From Phascolarctos cinereus (lineage: Eukaryota; Chordata; Mammalia; Diprotodontia; Phascolarctidae), in NCBI RefSeq assembly GCF_002099425.1, contig NW_018344275.1, forward strand, positions 558,001-622,000: DNA of 64,000 nt, read 5' to 3'. Below the pieces are notes generated by a model. The model saw nothing but the letters and a program-made list of their open reading frames with translations. It was not told the origin of the DNA and searched no databases. A program made the translations under genes and the position numbers. This document shows, one piece after another, positions 42,955 to 54,277 of this stretch; within the stretch, counting starts at the first letter, position 1; every line of letters begins with the position of its first letter.

Positions 42955-44450
42955 CTCTCTTTCTTCACTCCCTCAGTTGGTGATCACATCCTTTCCTCTG
43001 GCTTCAGTGATCACCTCTCTACAGATGGCTCTCAAATCAATTATTTCCTTTCTTGATCTGTCTCCTGAACTTCACTTCAGAATCTTTAGCAGCTGGCTAA
43101 ACATCACCTGTATGTCATACCAATACCTCAAACTCGTCATGTCCCAAAATGTTACTTGCTATCTTCCTACCACAAATCTGCCCCTCATCCTCATTTCTCT
43201 ATTTCTGTTAAGGAAATTGCCATCATCCTGGTCCTCCCAGGTGCAAATGGTCTAAAGCCATCTTTGATTCTTCTCTGTCTCTGTCTTTCTCTGTCTCCCT
43301 CTGTCTCTGTTTCTCTGTGGTGTCTGTCTGTCTCTCCTATATTGATTCTACTTCCATAATATCTCTCACATCTATTCCTTTCTGTCTATTCTCTAGATCA
43401 GGGATGTGCTGGTAAATGTTTAACAACCAGCCTCCTGGAGGTTAAAAAAAATAAAGTATGTAGGACACAGTTTATTCTGCATTATTAGCATTTTCTCCAT
43501 CACTTTCTTAAGTCTAGACAATCAACCAAGCAATCACTAAAGCCCTGATTTGCAGTGTTTGCCAATATCCAAGTGTAAGAACTCACAGGAAAAATTTAGT
43601 GATGGGATCTGGTAGCCAGCACGTGAGCTAGCTCAGTACACCACTCCCCTGGACACACCCTAGTTGAGTTTCTCAGCACCTCTTACCTGGATGAATTGCT
43701 TCCTAACTGGTTCTCTGACTCCAATCTTTCCTTTATGCAACTGCTATATCAGTATTCCATTAGGAGGTCACTCCCCATCTCGCAAACCTTCAGTGGCTCC
43801 CTATTGCCTCTAGGATATTCAAACTGTAGAGCCTTTGCTTTAGGGAGTTAAAGGCTTTCTCTTCCTGTTCTACAAGTAAAACATTCTATCACAGACACTC
43901 CACAATCTTTGCCCAAACTACCTTTCTAGTCTCATTTCACACTACTCTTTATGCTTCCTACATTTCAGTCAGCTGTACTACTGGCTGTTCAGGGCCTAGC
44001 ATATAGTAAGTGCTTAATAAATGCACGTTGATTGACTGACTTATAGATCTCCTTGTCTACTCTTCTACTTTCATGCGTTCCTGTTGTCACAGATTCCTGT
44101 GCTTGAAATGCACCCTTCCCTTTCTTCTCCCTTTGCCCCTAACAATTTTGCTTGTTGAAATCCTTTCCCCTTTTCCTTCAAGGCTTTCCTTCCTCAGGTT
44201 CCATCTCTTCCACAAAAATGGATCCTTACATCCTAGCTGAAAGACATTTCTTTCTCCTCCAATTTTCTCATGCTACTTTGCTTTTATCTCCTTGACTTTG
44301 TCACATACCTCGTCCCCTACTAGTATATATGCTACACCCCACTTGCTACTAGATAGTAAACTCCCTGAGGCCATCTTTGTGTTCTAACACCGAGTACTAT
44401 ACCTTGAATTCAGTAGACGTTTAATAAATGCTGAATTTGCATTTTAAATT
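42955..44450 (+). repeat. L2 LINE, sense, interrupted by a hAT element
   Basis: L2 coding-region and 3' parts: 'gatggctctcaaatcaatta', 'cctcaaactcgtcatgtccc', 'ttcagtggctccctattgcc', 'tagatagtaaactccctgag' and the tail 'agtagacgtttaataaatgc'. The hAT copy lies at 43399-43651. A (TCTG)n run is at 43277-43335, and an extra L2-like tail at 43985-44035 suggests two overlapping copies. Confidence 0.7.
43399..43651 (+). mobile_element. hAT-type non-autonomous DNA transposon (MER58/Charlie7-like?), copy B
   Basis: Begins 'cagggatgtgctggtaaatg' and ends 'cagtacaccactcccctg', an imperfect terminal inverted repeat pair. Internal 'ttttctccatcactttctta' is shared with copy A at 6385-6646. The flanks do not show a clear 8-base duplication. 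No transposase. Confidence 0.65.
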
Positions 44451-44770
44451 ACTGGTGTGCTTTGTGAGGAAAACCAATAAGTTATCATGTCACCCATACA
44501 TTTACATCTGAATTAATCTTGTTGCACTAATATCTGTATATTAGTTGGAAGAAAATGAATTGGTTAATTGGCTGTTCTTGTTATGATTAGCTTTAGAAGT
44601 GCTAAAAATTTTCTATTATTGGCCACTATTAACCTTAGGACTAGTGGCTAAAAGTTTGAATAAGCTGAACCCACTAATATTCCAAAAGAAGCTAATTTGC
44701 TGTCTTTTAAAATCCTCCAAGTTCTCAAAGCCCAGAGGAAGGTTAGGAACTCAAAATCCATGTTAAGATG
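44451..44770. other. Low-copy DNA
   Basis: AT-rich; no repeat or gene recognised. Confidence 0.4.
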
Positions 44771-44776
44771 GCTTTC

Positions 44777-44822
44777 CAGGAAAGAAAGAAAGGAAGAAAG
44801 AGAAAGAGAGAGAGAGAGAGAC

Positions 44823-44853
<31 letters not shown>

Positions 44854-44953
44854 CAGAGACAGAGAGATAGAGAGAGAGAGAGGAAGGAAGGAAGGAAGGA
44901 AGGAAGGAAGGAAGGAAGGAAGGAAGGAAGGAAGGAAGGAAGGAAGGAGGAAA
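44777..44953 (+). repeat. (GA)n, (GACA)n and (GGAA)n microsatellite
   Basis: A compound purine tract: GAAA/GGAA start, GAGA runs, GACAGA block near 44835-44863, then pure GGAA at 44881-44947. It lies just upstream of a SINE head, not at a SINE tail. Confidence 0.95.
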
Positions 44954-44999
44954 AAAAGAAAATTTGCCCTGTTTCTTTCTGCTTAGAATGAGAAGGAAG

Positions 45000-45245
45000 G
45001 TGGGTCAGTGAATAGAGACAGAGCACTAGGCCTGAAGTCATCAAAACTTGAGTTCTAAATCTGGACTCAGACACTCACTAGCTATGTGACCCTGGCAAAG
45101 TCACTTCACCCTATTTGCCTCAGTTTCCTCATCTGTAAAATAAGCTGCAGAAAGAAATAGAAAACCACTCCAGTATCTTTGCCAAGAAAACCCTAAATGG
45201 GGTCATGAAGAGTCAGATATGACTGAAAAAATGACTCAACAAGAA
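45000..45245 (+). repeat. Long-tail marsupial SINE, full length, sense
   Basis: Head 'tgggtcagtgaatagagaca', box B 'acttgagttctaaatctgga', 'gtgaccctggcaaagtcact', 'cagtttcctcatctgtaaaa', and tail 'tctttgccaagaaaacccta', 'atggggtcatgaagagtcag'. Confidence 0.88.
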
Positions 45246-45685
45246 AGGATGGGAAAATCTGTTATCTCTAAGAACTAGAGTGCTACAAAAACAGCTTCAC
45301 TTGGGATAAGCCAAAGCATTATCAAAATTTTGGAAACAGAGAATGCTTACATTCTCAGTAGTTTAGGAGGGTAAGACAAAATAGAGAAATTGTATAGGAA
45401 AGCAGAACACAAACAATCTCAGTATTCTAAGTATCCAGTCTCTAAGCATTATGAATGCATGCCAAGGTTAAAGGTCATGAGACTTGGTTCTCTAGAAGAA
45501 CAATAGATCCTTTGCTTTAAGGAGTTAACAGCTTTCTCTTCCTGTTCTACCTTTCAATGTTGACCAAAATGGGAGCTGTATATATGTGTGAAACTTGCAG
45601 GCTGATTATAAAGCTAAAGAGAAAAAGACCTTAATTTTAAAACATAGCTAATCATACAAGTGTACATTTTCTAGCAAGTAACACA
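45246..45685. other. Low-copy DNA
   Basis: No repeat or gene recognised. 'tttgctttaaggagttaaca...gctttctcttcctgttctac' at 45514-45550 nearly repeats 43833-43873, a scrap of L2. Confidence 0.4.
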
Positions 45686-45920
45686 AGATCATAAATTTAG
45701 AGCTGGAAGGACTTTAGAGAGCATCTAGTCTAAGCTGGTCATTTCCTCCGATGAATATAACAGAGTAATAGAAAGAGTTCAGAGTTTAGAGTCAAAGGAC
45801 TAAAGTTCAAATCTCACCTCTTTAACTTCTGGCTTTGTGACCTTGGGCAAGTCACTTCTCTAGGTCTCAGTTTCCCTATATTTAATAAGTGGAAACTCAG
45901 GATTCCATATGTAATGCTCT
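45686..45920 (+). repeat. CR1/L3-tail scrap followed by MIR-type SINE, sense
   Basis: 'gagctggaaggactttagag' and 'catctagtctaagctggtca' (45700-45745) are the composite repeat's start. From 45755 a sense MIR runs: 'tagagtcaaaggactaaagt', 'gtgaccttgggcaagtcact', 'ggtctcagtttccctatatt'. Confidence 0.65.
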
Positions 45921-45954
45921 TTTTGTATCCTTTTGTTTACCTAGAAATGTTCTA

Positions 45955-46001
45955 TTTTGGATTTTTAAACTTTATTTTTTTTTAAATTTAAAAATCCAAA
46001 A
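45955..46001. repeat. Perfect 15-bp inverted repeat
   Basis: ttttggatttttaaa at 45955-45969 and its exact reverse complement at 45987-46001 flank a 17-base T-rich spacer. It could be a hairpin or the collapsed ends of a small element. Confidence 0.8.
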
Positions 46002-46536
46002 CTGAAAGCAAAGAAGACGAAGTAGTTCACAGGACATGTATCTAGGACACTACAGAGAATCTCCCACAACTTCTCAAGCCTGATAATTGCTATTATTTTT
46101 GGTGATTCATGTAGGCACAAGTAATACTGGTAGAAGCTCTGTAGAAATCATTGCTAAAGATTATGAATAAAGTACTTTAAAGTTTCTTACTGTCTCTAAT
46201 CTATGATCCTGTGACCCTAGACAAGAAGCTAAAGACCTTAGAGGGATAGGCAGTATTTTCATCAACGCTATTGATTAAATACAAAGGCCTCAAAAAAGAA
46301 AGGCAGATTTGGAAAGTAAAAAGCAATTCAAGAAGAATATTTGGGAGTGCAGTGTGGATTTCTAGGTCAAGGCTTAAAATGCAAGATGAGGTTTTGGCTA
46401 GGAATGAAATGCATCTAAGAAGGGTAGATAAAAATATACTTGACTAGAGTCTTGCAAATCTGATATAGAGGACTTTAAACTGAAAAGACGGAGAGAAAAG
46501 TGTCTATGTTTATCCACTAAGTTAGACACTATAGAT
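46002..46536. other. Low-copy DNA
   Basis: No repeat or gene recognised. Confidence 0.4.
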
Positions 46537-47061
46537 AAGCAATTCTCAAAGTGTGGGCCTCATACCCTTGAGATCCCCAACACTATTTCAGGGGATCTGT
46601 GACTTTGAAAAGTATTTTCCTAATAACACTAAGACATCATTTGCTTATTAAAATACTTTTCTATTTTCAATTATAGATGTGTTATGCCAAATTTTCTTCA
46701 TTATTCTTCAACCAAAACAACACATTAAGACAGAATGAATGCAGAAGTAGATAGATTGGAGATCCACCTGTCTTCTACTAATCCAGATGTTAAAAAGATT
46801 TGCAAAAACGTATAAAACAATGTCACTATTTCAATAAATTTTTGTTATAAATAATTGATATTTTCAGAAAATGTTACTTATATTAACATGTGCTGAATTT
46901 ATTATTGTTTTTAATGAATTAATAAAATATTTTAAAATTTTTATCAGTTTTAATGGTATATATCAGTAGCTATAACTCATATAAGCAAAAGCTCTTTGGT
47001 GTCCTCAAAAATTTTTATGAGTATAAAAGAGTTTTAAGATCAAAAAGTTTGAGACCCACTG
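46537..47061 (+). mobile_element. hAT-type DNA transposon remnant (Tip100/Zaphod-like)
   Basis: Left end 'agcaattctcaaagtgtggg' and right end 'aaaaagtttgagacccactg' are an imperfect terminal inverted repeat. Interior landmarks are 'tcaggggatctgtgactttg', 'cctaataacactaagacatc', 'ccacctgtcttctactaatc' and 'aaaagctctttggtgtcctc', in the order I recall for this family. About 525 bases, non-autonomous, no transposase; ancient. Confidence 0.75.
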
Positions 47062-47512
47062 CCCTACAAAGTAGCTATAATACAAAAAGAAAAGCAATAG
47101 AAACATCCAGAAATTCAGAGAAGAAAAAAAAATCCCATAAAGTGGCCAGCAATCAAACCTATAGCCTCAGATGTCAATATGAAAATGTACAAAATATAGC
47201 AAACAAGCAAGGTGAATGAGAGATCCTATTTCAAGGAGTAAAAGGTGATTTCATTTATTTCAATGAAACATGACTGGAACTTACATTCTAATAGGGAAAG
47301 ATTACATATAAAAGAAAGCTGAAAGGTGTATGTGTGTGGGGGGGGTGTTGTCAAGAATGCAGGCAAGAGAGGAATAAACACTGTAAGTAAAGGGAATGGG
47401 TCACTAGGTAGAATGGCAAACAATAGGCTATGTAGGGTAGAATAGGAAAGCAACATGATTAATCATACTAAAATTGCTATGCTTTTTTTTGGTCAAGGTA
47501 TATCTTCCAAAT
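47062..47512. other. Low-copy DNA
   Basis: 47225-47460 has a weak antisense L2-clade look ('gaacttacattctaataggg'). No gene. Confidence 0.4.
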
Positions 47513-47755
47513 GGGCAGCTGAACGGCACAGAGGATAGAGTACCAAGCCTGGAGTCAGGAAGACTCATGTTCCCAAGTTAAAATCTGTCTTCAGATATTT
47601 ACAAGCTGTGTGACCCTTTACCCTCTTTCCTTCAGTTCCTCATCTGTAAAATGAGCTGGAGAAGGAAAAGGCAAACCAATTCAGCATCTTTGCCAAGAAA
47701 ACTCCAAATGGGGGTCACAAAGAGTTGGACACAACTGAACAATAACAAAATATCT
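47513..47755 (+). repeat. Long-tail marsupial SINE, full length, sense
   Basis: Head 'gggcagctgaacggcacaga', 'gcctggagtcaggaagactc', 'ttcctcatctgtaaaatgag', tail 'tctttgccaagaaaactcca', 'gagttggacacaactgaaca'. Confidence 0.87.
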
Positions 47756-48027
47756 TCTAAATATGCAATGCCATCCCAAACATGATTATATCAATAGGCA
47801 AAATATATATATATATATAAACCTCTGACAAAAAACTGCACTCATATATACACAATGATTACAGCAATGTAATTGTTGGATAGGATAAAAGCAACAACAC
47901 ATTTGAAGCTGAATGCTGCAAAATTATAGCAACCAACTTTGGCTCCAAAGAATAGTTATACCATACCCTGTTTCATTGCAGAAGTGGGGGAACATAGCTG
48001 AGAAATACTGCATAAGATGTCAGGTGT

Positions 48028-48078
<51 letters not shown>

Positions 48079-48443
48079 CTGTCTCCTCTAGACATTTTTT
48101 TACTTCTTTTTCCTTTTTTTATAAAAATCACTCTCTGAGAGAAGGATACAGTGGAAAATTTGACTGACATAAAAAAGAGATCAATAAAATTACACTTTGT
48201 ATAAAGAGAATATTCTCATGTAAGATGATCCAGGAGCCAAAAAAGAGTATATAATAGAGTATATTTTGGTGAAGATCAACCAAAGAAGTCAATGAATTTA
48301 TATTGTCATCAGTGCACACCACAGACCACCTAGACAGAGAGGAAGGAAGTGAATGAGTGTGTAAATGAACCACAAGCCTGCCATGGCCTTTATATCATAT
48401 CTTTCCCTCATTCTTTTCCCATAGTAGATAAGTTCCTTCAAGC
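47756..48443. other. Low-copy DNA with a (CT)n tract
   Basis: (TA)n at about 47805-47818 and (CT)n at 48027-48075, translated as SLSL in short frames. No gene. Confidence 0.6.
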
Positions 48444-48456
48444 ATATAAGCTCCTC

Positions 48457-48976
48457 AAGTTGTAGTATATGAATGTAGTGGAATACTATTGTGCTATAAG
48501 AAATGATGAACAGGCTGACTTCAGAAAAACCTCGAAAGACTTATATGGTCTGATGCTGAGTGAAGTGGGCAGAACCAAGACGACTTTGTACACAATAACA
48601 GCCACGTTATGCAATGACTAACATTGTTAAACTGAACCCTTCTCAGCATTATGAGGATCTAAGACATCTCCAGAGGCCTCGGGAGGGAAAATGCTGTCCA
48701 CATCCAAAGAAAGAACTATGGAAGTCCAATCGCTATCACTTATTTTTACCTTCTGTTGAGTTTTGTTTCATCTTTCTGATGGTTCCTCCTGTTGGTTTTA
48801 ATTTTTACTTACAACTTCACTAATGTGAAAATATGTTTAATGGGTATGTAAATGTAAAGCCTATGTCAGCTTGTGTGCTGTCTTGGAGAGGGTGGGGGGG
48901 AGAAAAAGGGAGAAAAATTTTCAACTCAAAAGCATATGGAAAAAAAAAATTTGAAAATAAAAATTAAAAAAAAAGA
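48457..48976 (+). mobile_element. L1 LINE, strongly 5'-truncated, sense
   Basis: A 13-base exact TSD (atataagctcctc) at 48444-48456 and 48977-48989 brackets 520 bases of ORF2 C-terminus and 3' UTR. It closely follows 15340-15860 ('gaacaggctgacttcagaaa', 'ggtggttcctcctattggtt'-type), so both belong to the same, relatively young L1 subfamily. Ends in an A-rich tail. Confidence 0.93.
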
Positions 48977-49077
48977 ATATAAGCTCCTCCTGCTGCCATT
49001 TTTATCTTTATATAACAGTTGAGATCCACTCAACCCCAAGTAATTGCAAAAGGCCTAGGCCACTGTTGCTTTTTTGG

Positions 49078-49320
49078 TTGTTTGTTTGTTTTTTTCCCAG
49101 CCATATTTGACTCTAATTCCATCTGGGTTTTTCTTGTCAAAGTTACTGGAGTGATTTGCCATTTCCTTCTCCAGCTCATTTTACAGATGAGGAAACTGAG
49201 GCAAACATGGTGAAAGGTCACACAGCTAGTAAGTGTCTGAGGTCAGATTTTAACTCTGGAAGGTAAGTCTTCTTGACCCCAGTCCTGGCACTCTTTCGAC
49301 TGCATTGCCTTTGCTGCCCC
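49078..49320 (-). repeat. Long-tail marsupial SINE, full length, antisense
   Basis: 'gggtttttcttgtcaaagtt', 'gatttgccatttccttctcc', 'cagatgaggaaactgaggca', 'gtcacacagctagtaagtgt' and the head reversed as 'actgcattgcctttgctgcc'. Confidence 0.88.
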
Positions 49321-50557
49321 AAAGGCCTACATATATTAGGAGAACTAATCAATCAGTCAAAAGTAAACTCAAGATGGAAAAGTCTTTAAACAATTTGAAA
49401 GGATCATAAGGATTTAGAATTATCTGGTAAAAATCAAATGGCATTACCCAGGAAGCATCTTCTAACTGGCTAAAGAGAATCAGTTATGCTCTGTGGGACT
49501 ATGGATAAAGTAGCAAGCCATTCTGGGACTCTGATCACTACAGCAGGACTCTAGTCAAGGGGCTGTTGAATCCAGAGACAAAGAGCTGCTGAGACTTTCA
49601 GTTGTCCCTCCACTACATTGGTCTCCTGTAACTTTCAAAGGTCAGAAGACTTGGGAGATCCTGTTTCCATCAATAGTACTATCCACTGGTGCTGGGTTCA
49701 GCACCCCTGCAATGGCAGTGGTTAATGATGATGATTGTACCTACATCCGGAGCCAAGAGAAACATTGAAGACAAATAGACACGTTGATGAAAGACAGCTT
49801 CAGTTCTATAAGAGGTCTGACTCTTGGAGCCCAGGAGAAAGCTACACCTAAGAGGAACTTCATGAAGACTCCACAAGGGAGAAAAGGATTTCCAATAACT
49901 AGGAATTGTGAAGTAGCCCTCTGGCACATGGGCCTTTACATTTAAGCTCACTTTCCCCCAAGATCTTGTATGTGCAAAGGAAGAGTGTTCCCCTGGTTTT
50001 GAGGGCTTATTTTGGTAACAACTGTCCATGCTACAACTGCTTATTACTAATTAAGTCTGCCTGATAATCAATGGGAAGCACATTGGTGGTGGCCCATGAA
50101 TAACAGTACTAGAAACCCCTGGACTTTCAGGGTTACCCTTGGAATCCTGAGAGAGAGTAGTACTTGCCTGTCCTCTGGAGACCCTGCCTATCAATGCAAG
50201 AGAGAAATAGTCCCAGAGGGGGTGATGCATTTTTGTTCCTGGTGCTTAAAAAATAGTTCTTTAATAAATGTTTAATGAATCAAATTATATTGGGCAATCA
50301 AAAAATTCCCAAGTGGAACTTGGAAATTTCACAAATGAGAAACTCCCTAGGGAGTTTTAAAATCATTCTAAGTATATGTGTGTGTTTGTCATAATAACTT
50401 GACAGGCTGCTTCTATAAACAATCCACTCTACTGGTTTCTCTACTTGTGATTCAAGTCCTCTAATGTAGTTTTATGTAGAATGTAGAACTCCTAACTTAT
50501 TAAGGTTCTCTTACCCTAAATCTGTAGTTGCTAATCTAATCGTACAATCTGCTGTCC
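49321..50557. other. Low-copy DNA, no gene seen
   Basis: An L2-tail scrap at 50240-50285 ('taataaatgtttaatgaatc'). The 116- and 62-codon antisense frames at 49679-50029 share sequence in different frames and show no domain. 49480-50220 is less AT-rich than the average here and could be a decayed LTR element, but no ends were found. Confidence 0.4.
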
Positions 50558-50950
50558 ATAGAATCATAGAAATTCAAAACTGAAAAGGTTTTTAGATATC
50601 ATTCAGTACAACCTAACCCACTTATCTGCTGTTGTGTTATTTCCATTGTGTCCTACTCGCTGTGACCTCATTTGCAGTTTTCTTGACAAAGACACTGGAG
50701 CAGTTTGCCATTTTCTAGATGAAGAACCAATGTAAACGGGGTTAAATGACTTGCCCAGGATTACACAAATGGTAACTGTCTGAGGTCACATTTGGACACA
50801 GATCCTCCTAACTCCAAAGCTGGTGCAACATCTAATTTATTTTAAGAAGAATCAAACTGAGATCTAGAGATGGGAAATAACATGCCCAACATCGCAGAGC
50901 AAGTGAATAGCTGAGCCAGGATTTGAACTCAGGGTCTCTTTCTTTAGATT
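50558..50950 (-). repeat. CR1/L3-tail plus MIR-core composite repeat, antisense, interrupted by a SINE
   Basis: Left part 'tagaatcatagaaattcaaa', 'ttttagatatcattcagtac' (50560-50620). Right part 'tcaaactgagatctagagat', 'atttgaactcagggtctctt' (50850-50945). Confidence 0.7.
50622..50835 (-). repeat. Long-tail marsupial SINE, antisense, nested in the composite repeat
   Basis: 'ccattgtgtcctactcgctg', 'cagttttcttgacaaagaca', 'gttaaatgacttgcccagga' and 'gacacagatcctcctaactc'. Confidence 0.8.
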
Positions 50951-52465
50951 ATCAAGTAAAAGAAATCTCTGATTTAGTGTTACTGACTGTACTCTCCTTT
51001 ATAAAATTAAGTCTTGGTTTCATTTGTAATAATAGTAAGTGTAGAACTTTCTGGAGTTTAACATGAACTGTTTTCTTAATTATGAGAAAAGAGAGGCATA
51101 GGAATGTGAAAGGATATTTTCATTGTTGTGGTGAATCCTCCAGGAGGGTACAACTGGTCTTCCAGTTAAGACTAAACTTAGATACATTTCAAAGGAAATC
51201 AGCAAAGACTTTCTGGCAAAGACTTAACCTTGTCTCATTAAGAATAATCAGCCACTGTTTCACGTGCTATGTCACATTTTCTAATAACTTTAGATTTATC
51301 TATTCATAAGTTAATGCTTCATCTCCTCAATACCAAATCACTAGATTCTTTCAAGGTTCATACATAAGGCCTTTCTCCACCGTCATATACCGGATTATCT
51401 TGTATATGTAATAGGGGTTGGGTGAGGGAGTGGAGAAGACTGCCCAATGGGCCCAGTCCCTGTAAGCATGCACAGAGAGTGTTAACATGTTTAACTAATG
51501 CAATTTCCCACATGAAAGAGGAAAGGGAGCCTGCTCTAGGACAGTCTTAATGATATGAAATGGAATCACCTTGAAGAGACTAGAGCATGAGTAAGTACTC
51601 TGTAATTTTATCTAATTTACTAACCACAAGGTGAATGGAAGCCTCTTGGATTAAGTACAATTGTAGAACTGGAATTGCAGGAGCTTCAAAAGTCCTTGGT
51701 TGACCTTAGCCCTCTATCTAGTTAGACCTCTCCTCATAATTTGATTCCTTTGCTGTAAGCATCTGATGATGTTGCAAAAGAATTTGGACTCTCTATCTCT
51801 ATGACCAATTTGTGACCTAACGAACATGGGACTTGGTTCTTTTCTCTGCCGGAGTTTACTCTTTTGTTTCAGGTGAAATGATTGGACACCATGACATCAT
51901 GAGTTTGAAAAGGTCCAGAAAGGGAGCTATCTAGGCACCCAGAGCCAAAAGTGTGCTGCATTTTGCATCAGTGCTCTAATGATCAAGGAGTGACCTTTAA
52001 GACCTAGCCCAGGAGAAGCTAAGAGTAGGACTCCTCCAGTAACAATGCTACTTTTGGACTTGAACTGGGCAGGAGCAGTGTTATGGTGAAACTGTGCTAA
52101 ATGTGAGCCCACTCTCCCCAGAGGCTAGGTGGTATAGGAGATTTTTGAATGTCCTACCCGCAAGTGTTGGGGAGGAGAGTTAAGAAATGAATATTTCAGT
52201 TCTTGCTATATATTTGAGATCACTACCTCTTCATAAAAGCTAATTGACATTACACGGTGAAAATGGAATTGCAGTGCTGGCTGTCATTCATTGGCAAATA
52301 GCAGTGGGGGGAGCACAGCTAGTGGGCACTTGAGCCAATGACACTCCTCAAGGGTGCCCCTAATGCCCTGAGAGGCCAACGTAGCTAGACTTGCTCTAGA
52401 ACAGTAAGTACAGTGCACAGAATATACCTGCTACACATATAGTGTGCATTTATTTGCCTGTGTCC
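50951..52465. other. Low-copy DNA, no gene seen
   Basis: No repeat recognised with confidence. The 75-codon frame at 51082-51309 has no known motif. Confidence 0.4.
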
Positions 52466-52600
52466 ATGTTGTTTTCCCCCAGGAGCCCATCAATTTTCTT
52501 GAGGGCTGGGGTTATTCTTTTTCTTTGTATCTCTGTCCTCATACCATGCTTAGAACATTAATAGGCTCTTAATAAATGATGACTGAATTTAATTGAATAA
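52466..52600 (+). repeat. L2 tail, sense
   Basis: 'aattttcttgagggctgggg', 'taccatgcttagaacattaa' and 'aggctcttaataaatgatga'. Confidence 0.65.
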
Positions 52601-53567
52601 AGAGGTTTTCTTGACTCCTCTACCCATTTTGGTACCTGTTGGCAATTGTATGCCCTGTAGCTTGAATTTCAAGACATATTTTTTTTTCTGAGATCCAGAT
52701 ATGAACCTTGAGTTTTCTTCCTATTTAATATAACTCTTTATTAATAACAACTCAACTTTTAAAAATCCTGCCAAACAATGCACTTGAAGATGAAACGTAT
52801 TGCACAAGCTTGAATAGATCAAATCCAAGATAATTCATTATCTTTATTACAACTCTTAACAGTTTTTATTCCTAGATCTTTTCCCTTTATGTCTCCAAAG
52901 CAAAGAACTTATTAAGGCCTTTGTTCGCTTTTTCTTTATGGTGCCAAGACCCCATGTACTCCCTTCTTCCTCCTACCACCCTGAGGCTTCCTCATGGTTC
53001 TTTACTCTTTCACCAGGGGCCAGCATTTTTATAGCCTCTCTTATCTTTGCAACACAAATCCATACTTTCTATAGGAGAGAATGCATTCAAAGACTGTTCC
53101 CAAACTAATTCAGGGAAAAAATTTAGCTTAATATTAGAACATTCCTCCTTCAGGTTCCTATTTTGTCTCTTTTGTGTATTGAAATAGCAACTTAAAGCAT
53201 CTTTTTGCAAAGCTCCTTTGTGACTGTATTTTTTCATCCAGGATCTTTCTTTTAGAGCATCCTAGAAACTCATAACATGTCTTTACTTTTCAGTTTTGAA
53301 GGAGGTCACTCATGTATTTAACTTTAGACTATACTAGACAAAACTCCCCTTAATGTCTCCTTAACAACTTCTATAGCTCACCTACTTCCCTCTCATCAAG
53401 TATTTGACTTGAAACTATACATCATATATATTTTTCCTTAATATCTCCCTAATAACAGCTATAGTTCACCTGCCTTTTGCAAATGCTTCTGACAGAAGCT
53501 TTCCAAAAATTGATTTTCTGAAAGTGTCTGGATCTCTTTTCACAAAATATTTTTAAATAATATTTTT
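52601..53567. other. Low-copy DNA
   Basis: A loose internal duplication: 'catgtatttaactttagact..' (53310-53400) and 'caagtatttgacttgaaact..' (53397-53475) share 'actccccttaatgtctcctt...' and 'ccttaatatctccctaataa'. No gene. Confidence 0.45.
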
Positions 53568-54277
53568 AAAAGACTTAGGGAGGAGATGGAGCCAAGATGG
53601 TGGAGTAAAACCAGTGATGTACCTGAGTTCTCCCCCAAACCTCCCCAAACATCTCTAAATAATACCATAAAATAATTGCTTAAGAGGCAAAACCCACAAA
53701 AGGACAAGTGAAATAACTTTCCAGCCAAAGACAACTTAGAAGATCAGCAGTAAAGGTCTTTCACACCTGGCTGAGAGTGGACAGTCCAGAGCAGGCTGCA
53801 TCAGCACAGATGGAGCCCAGAGGACCAGGAGCAGGTCTTGGGAGCCACAACTATTAGTCCATAGATAAACTGATCAGAAGGATATTATAGGAATCTCTTT
53901 GCTGGCACTGGGGGGCAGGACTCTGCTGCTTTGTCTGCACTCAGCTCTGTCTCACAGTCCTTGGTGGCAGTCCCAGGGTGAGGAGGAGCACTAGCATATC
54001 ATGGCTTGTGGCCACAGTGGAGCTAGGACCCTCATCACAGTTCCAAGGCAGAAAAGAGTGCATGTGGCCATTCACAGACCAGAGCATAGGTCAGGAGAGT
54101 AGTAAACACTTCTCCATAGATCATGCCACCTTGGAAGAATTGAAAACTTCAAGGTGCCTAGAAATACCTCTGAAAACAGTTGCACAAAACCCCTGAAGTT
54201 TGAGATAGTGAGCCTTCCACCCTGAAAGCAGAGCCCCACTTTAACAAAGAGTTAAAAGTAAAGAAATACACTGAAAA

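Noticed and set aside
44763-45074. 103-codon antisense frame with SFLPS and SLSLCLC runs
   Set aside because: Compound purine microsatellite and the head of an adjacent SINE.
49679-50029. 116-codon antisense frame as a possible gene
   Set aside because: A second frame over the same DNA is equally open; no family resemblance and no splice signals found.
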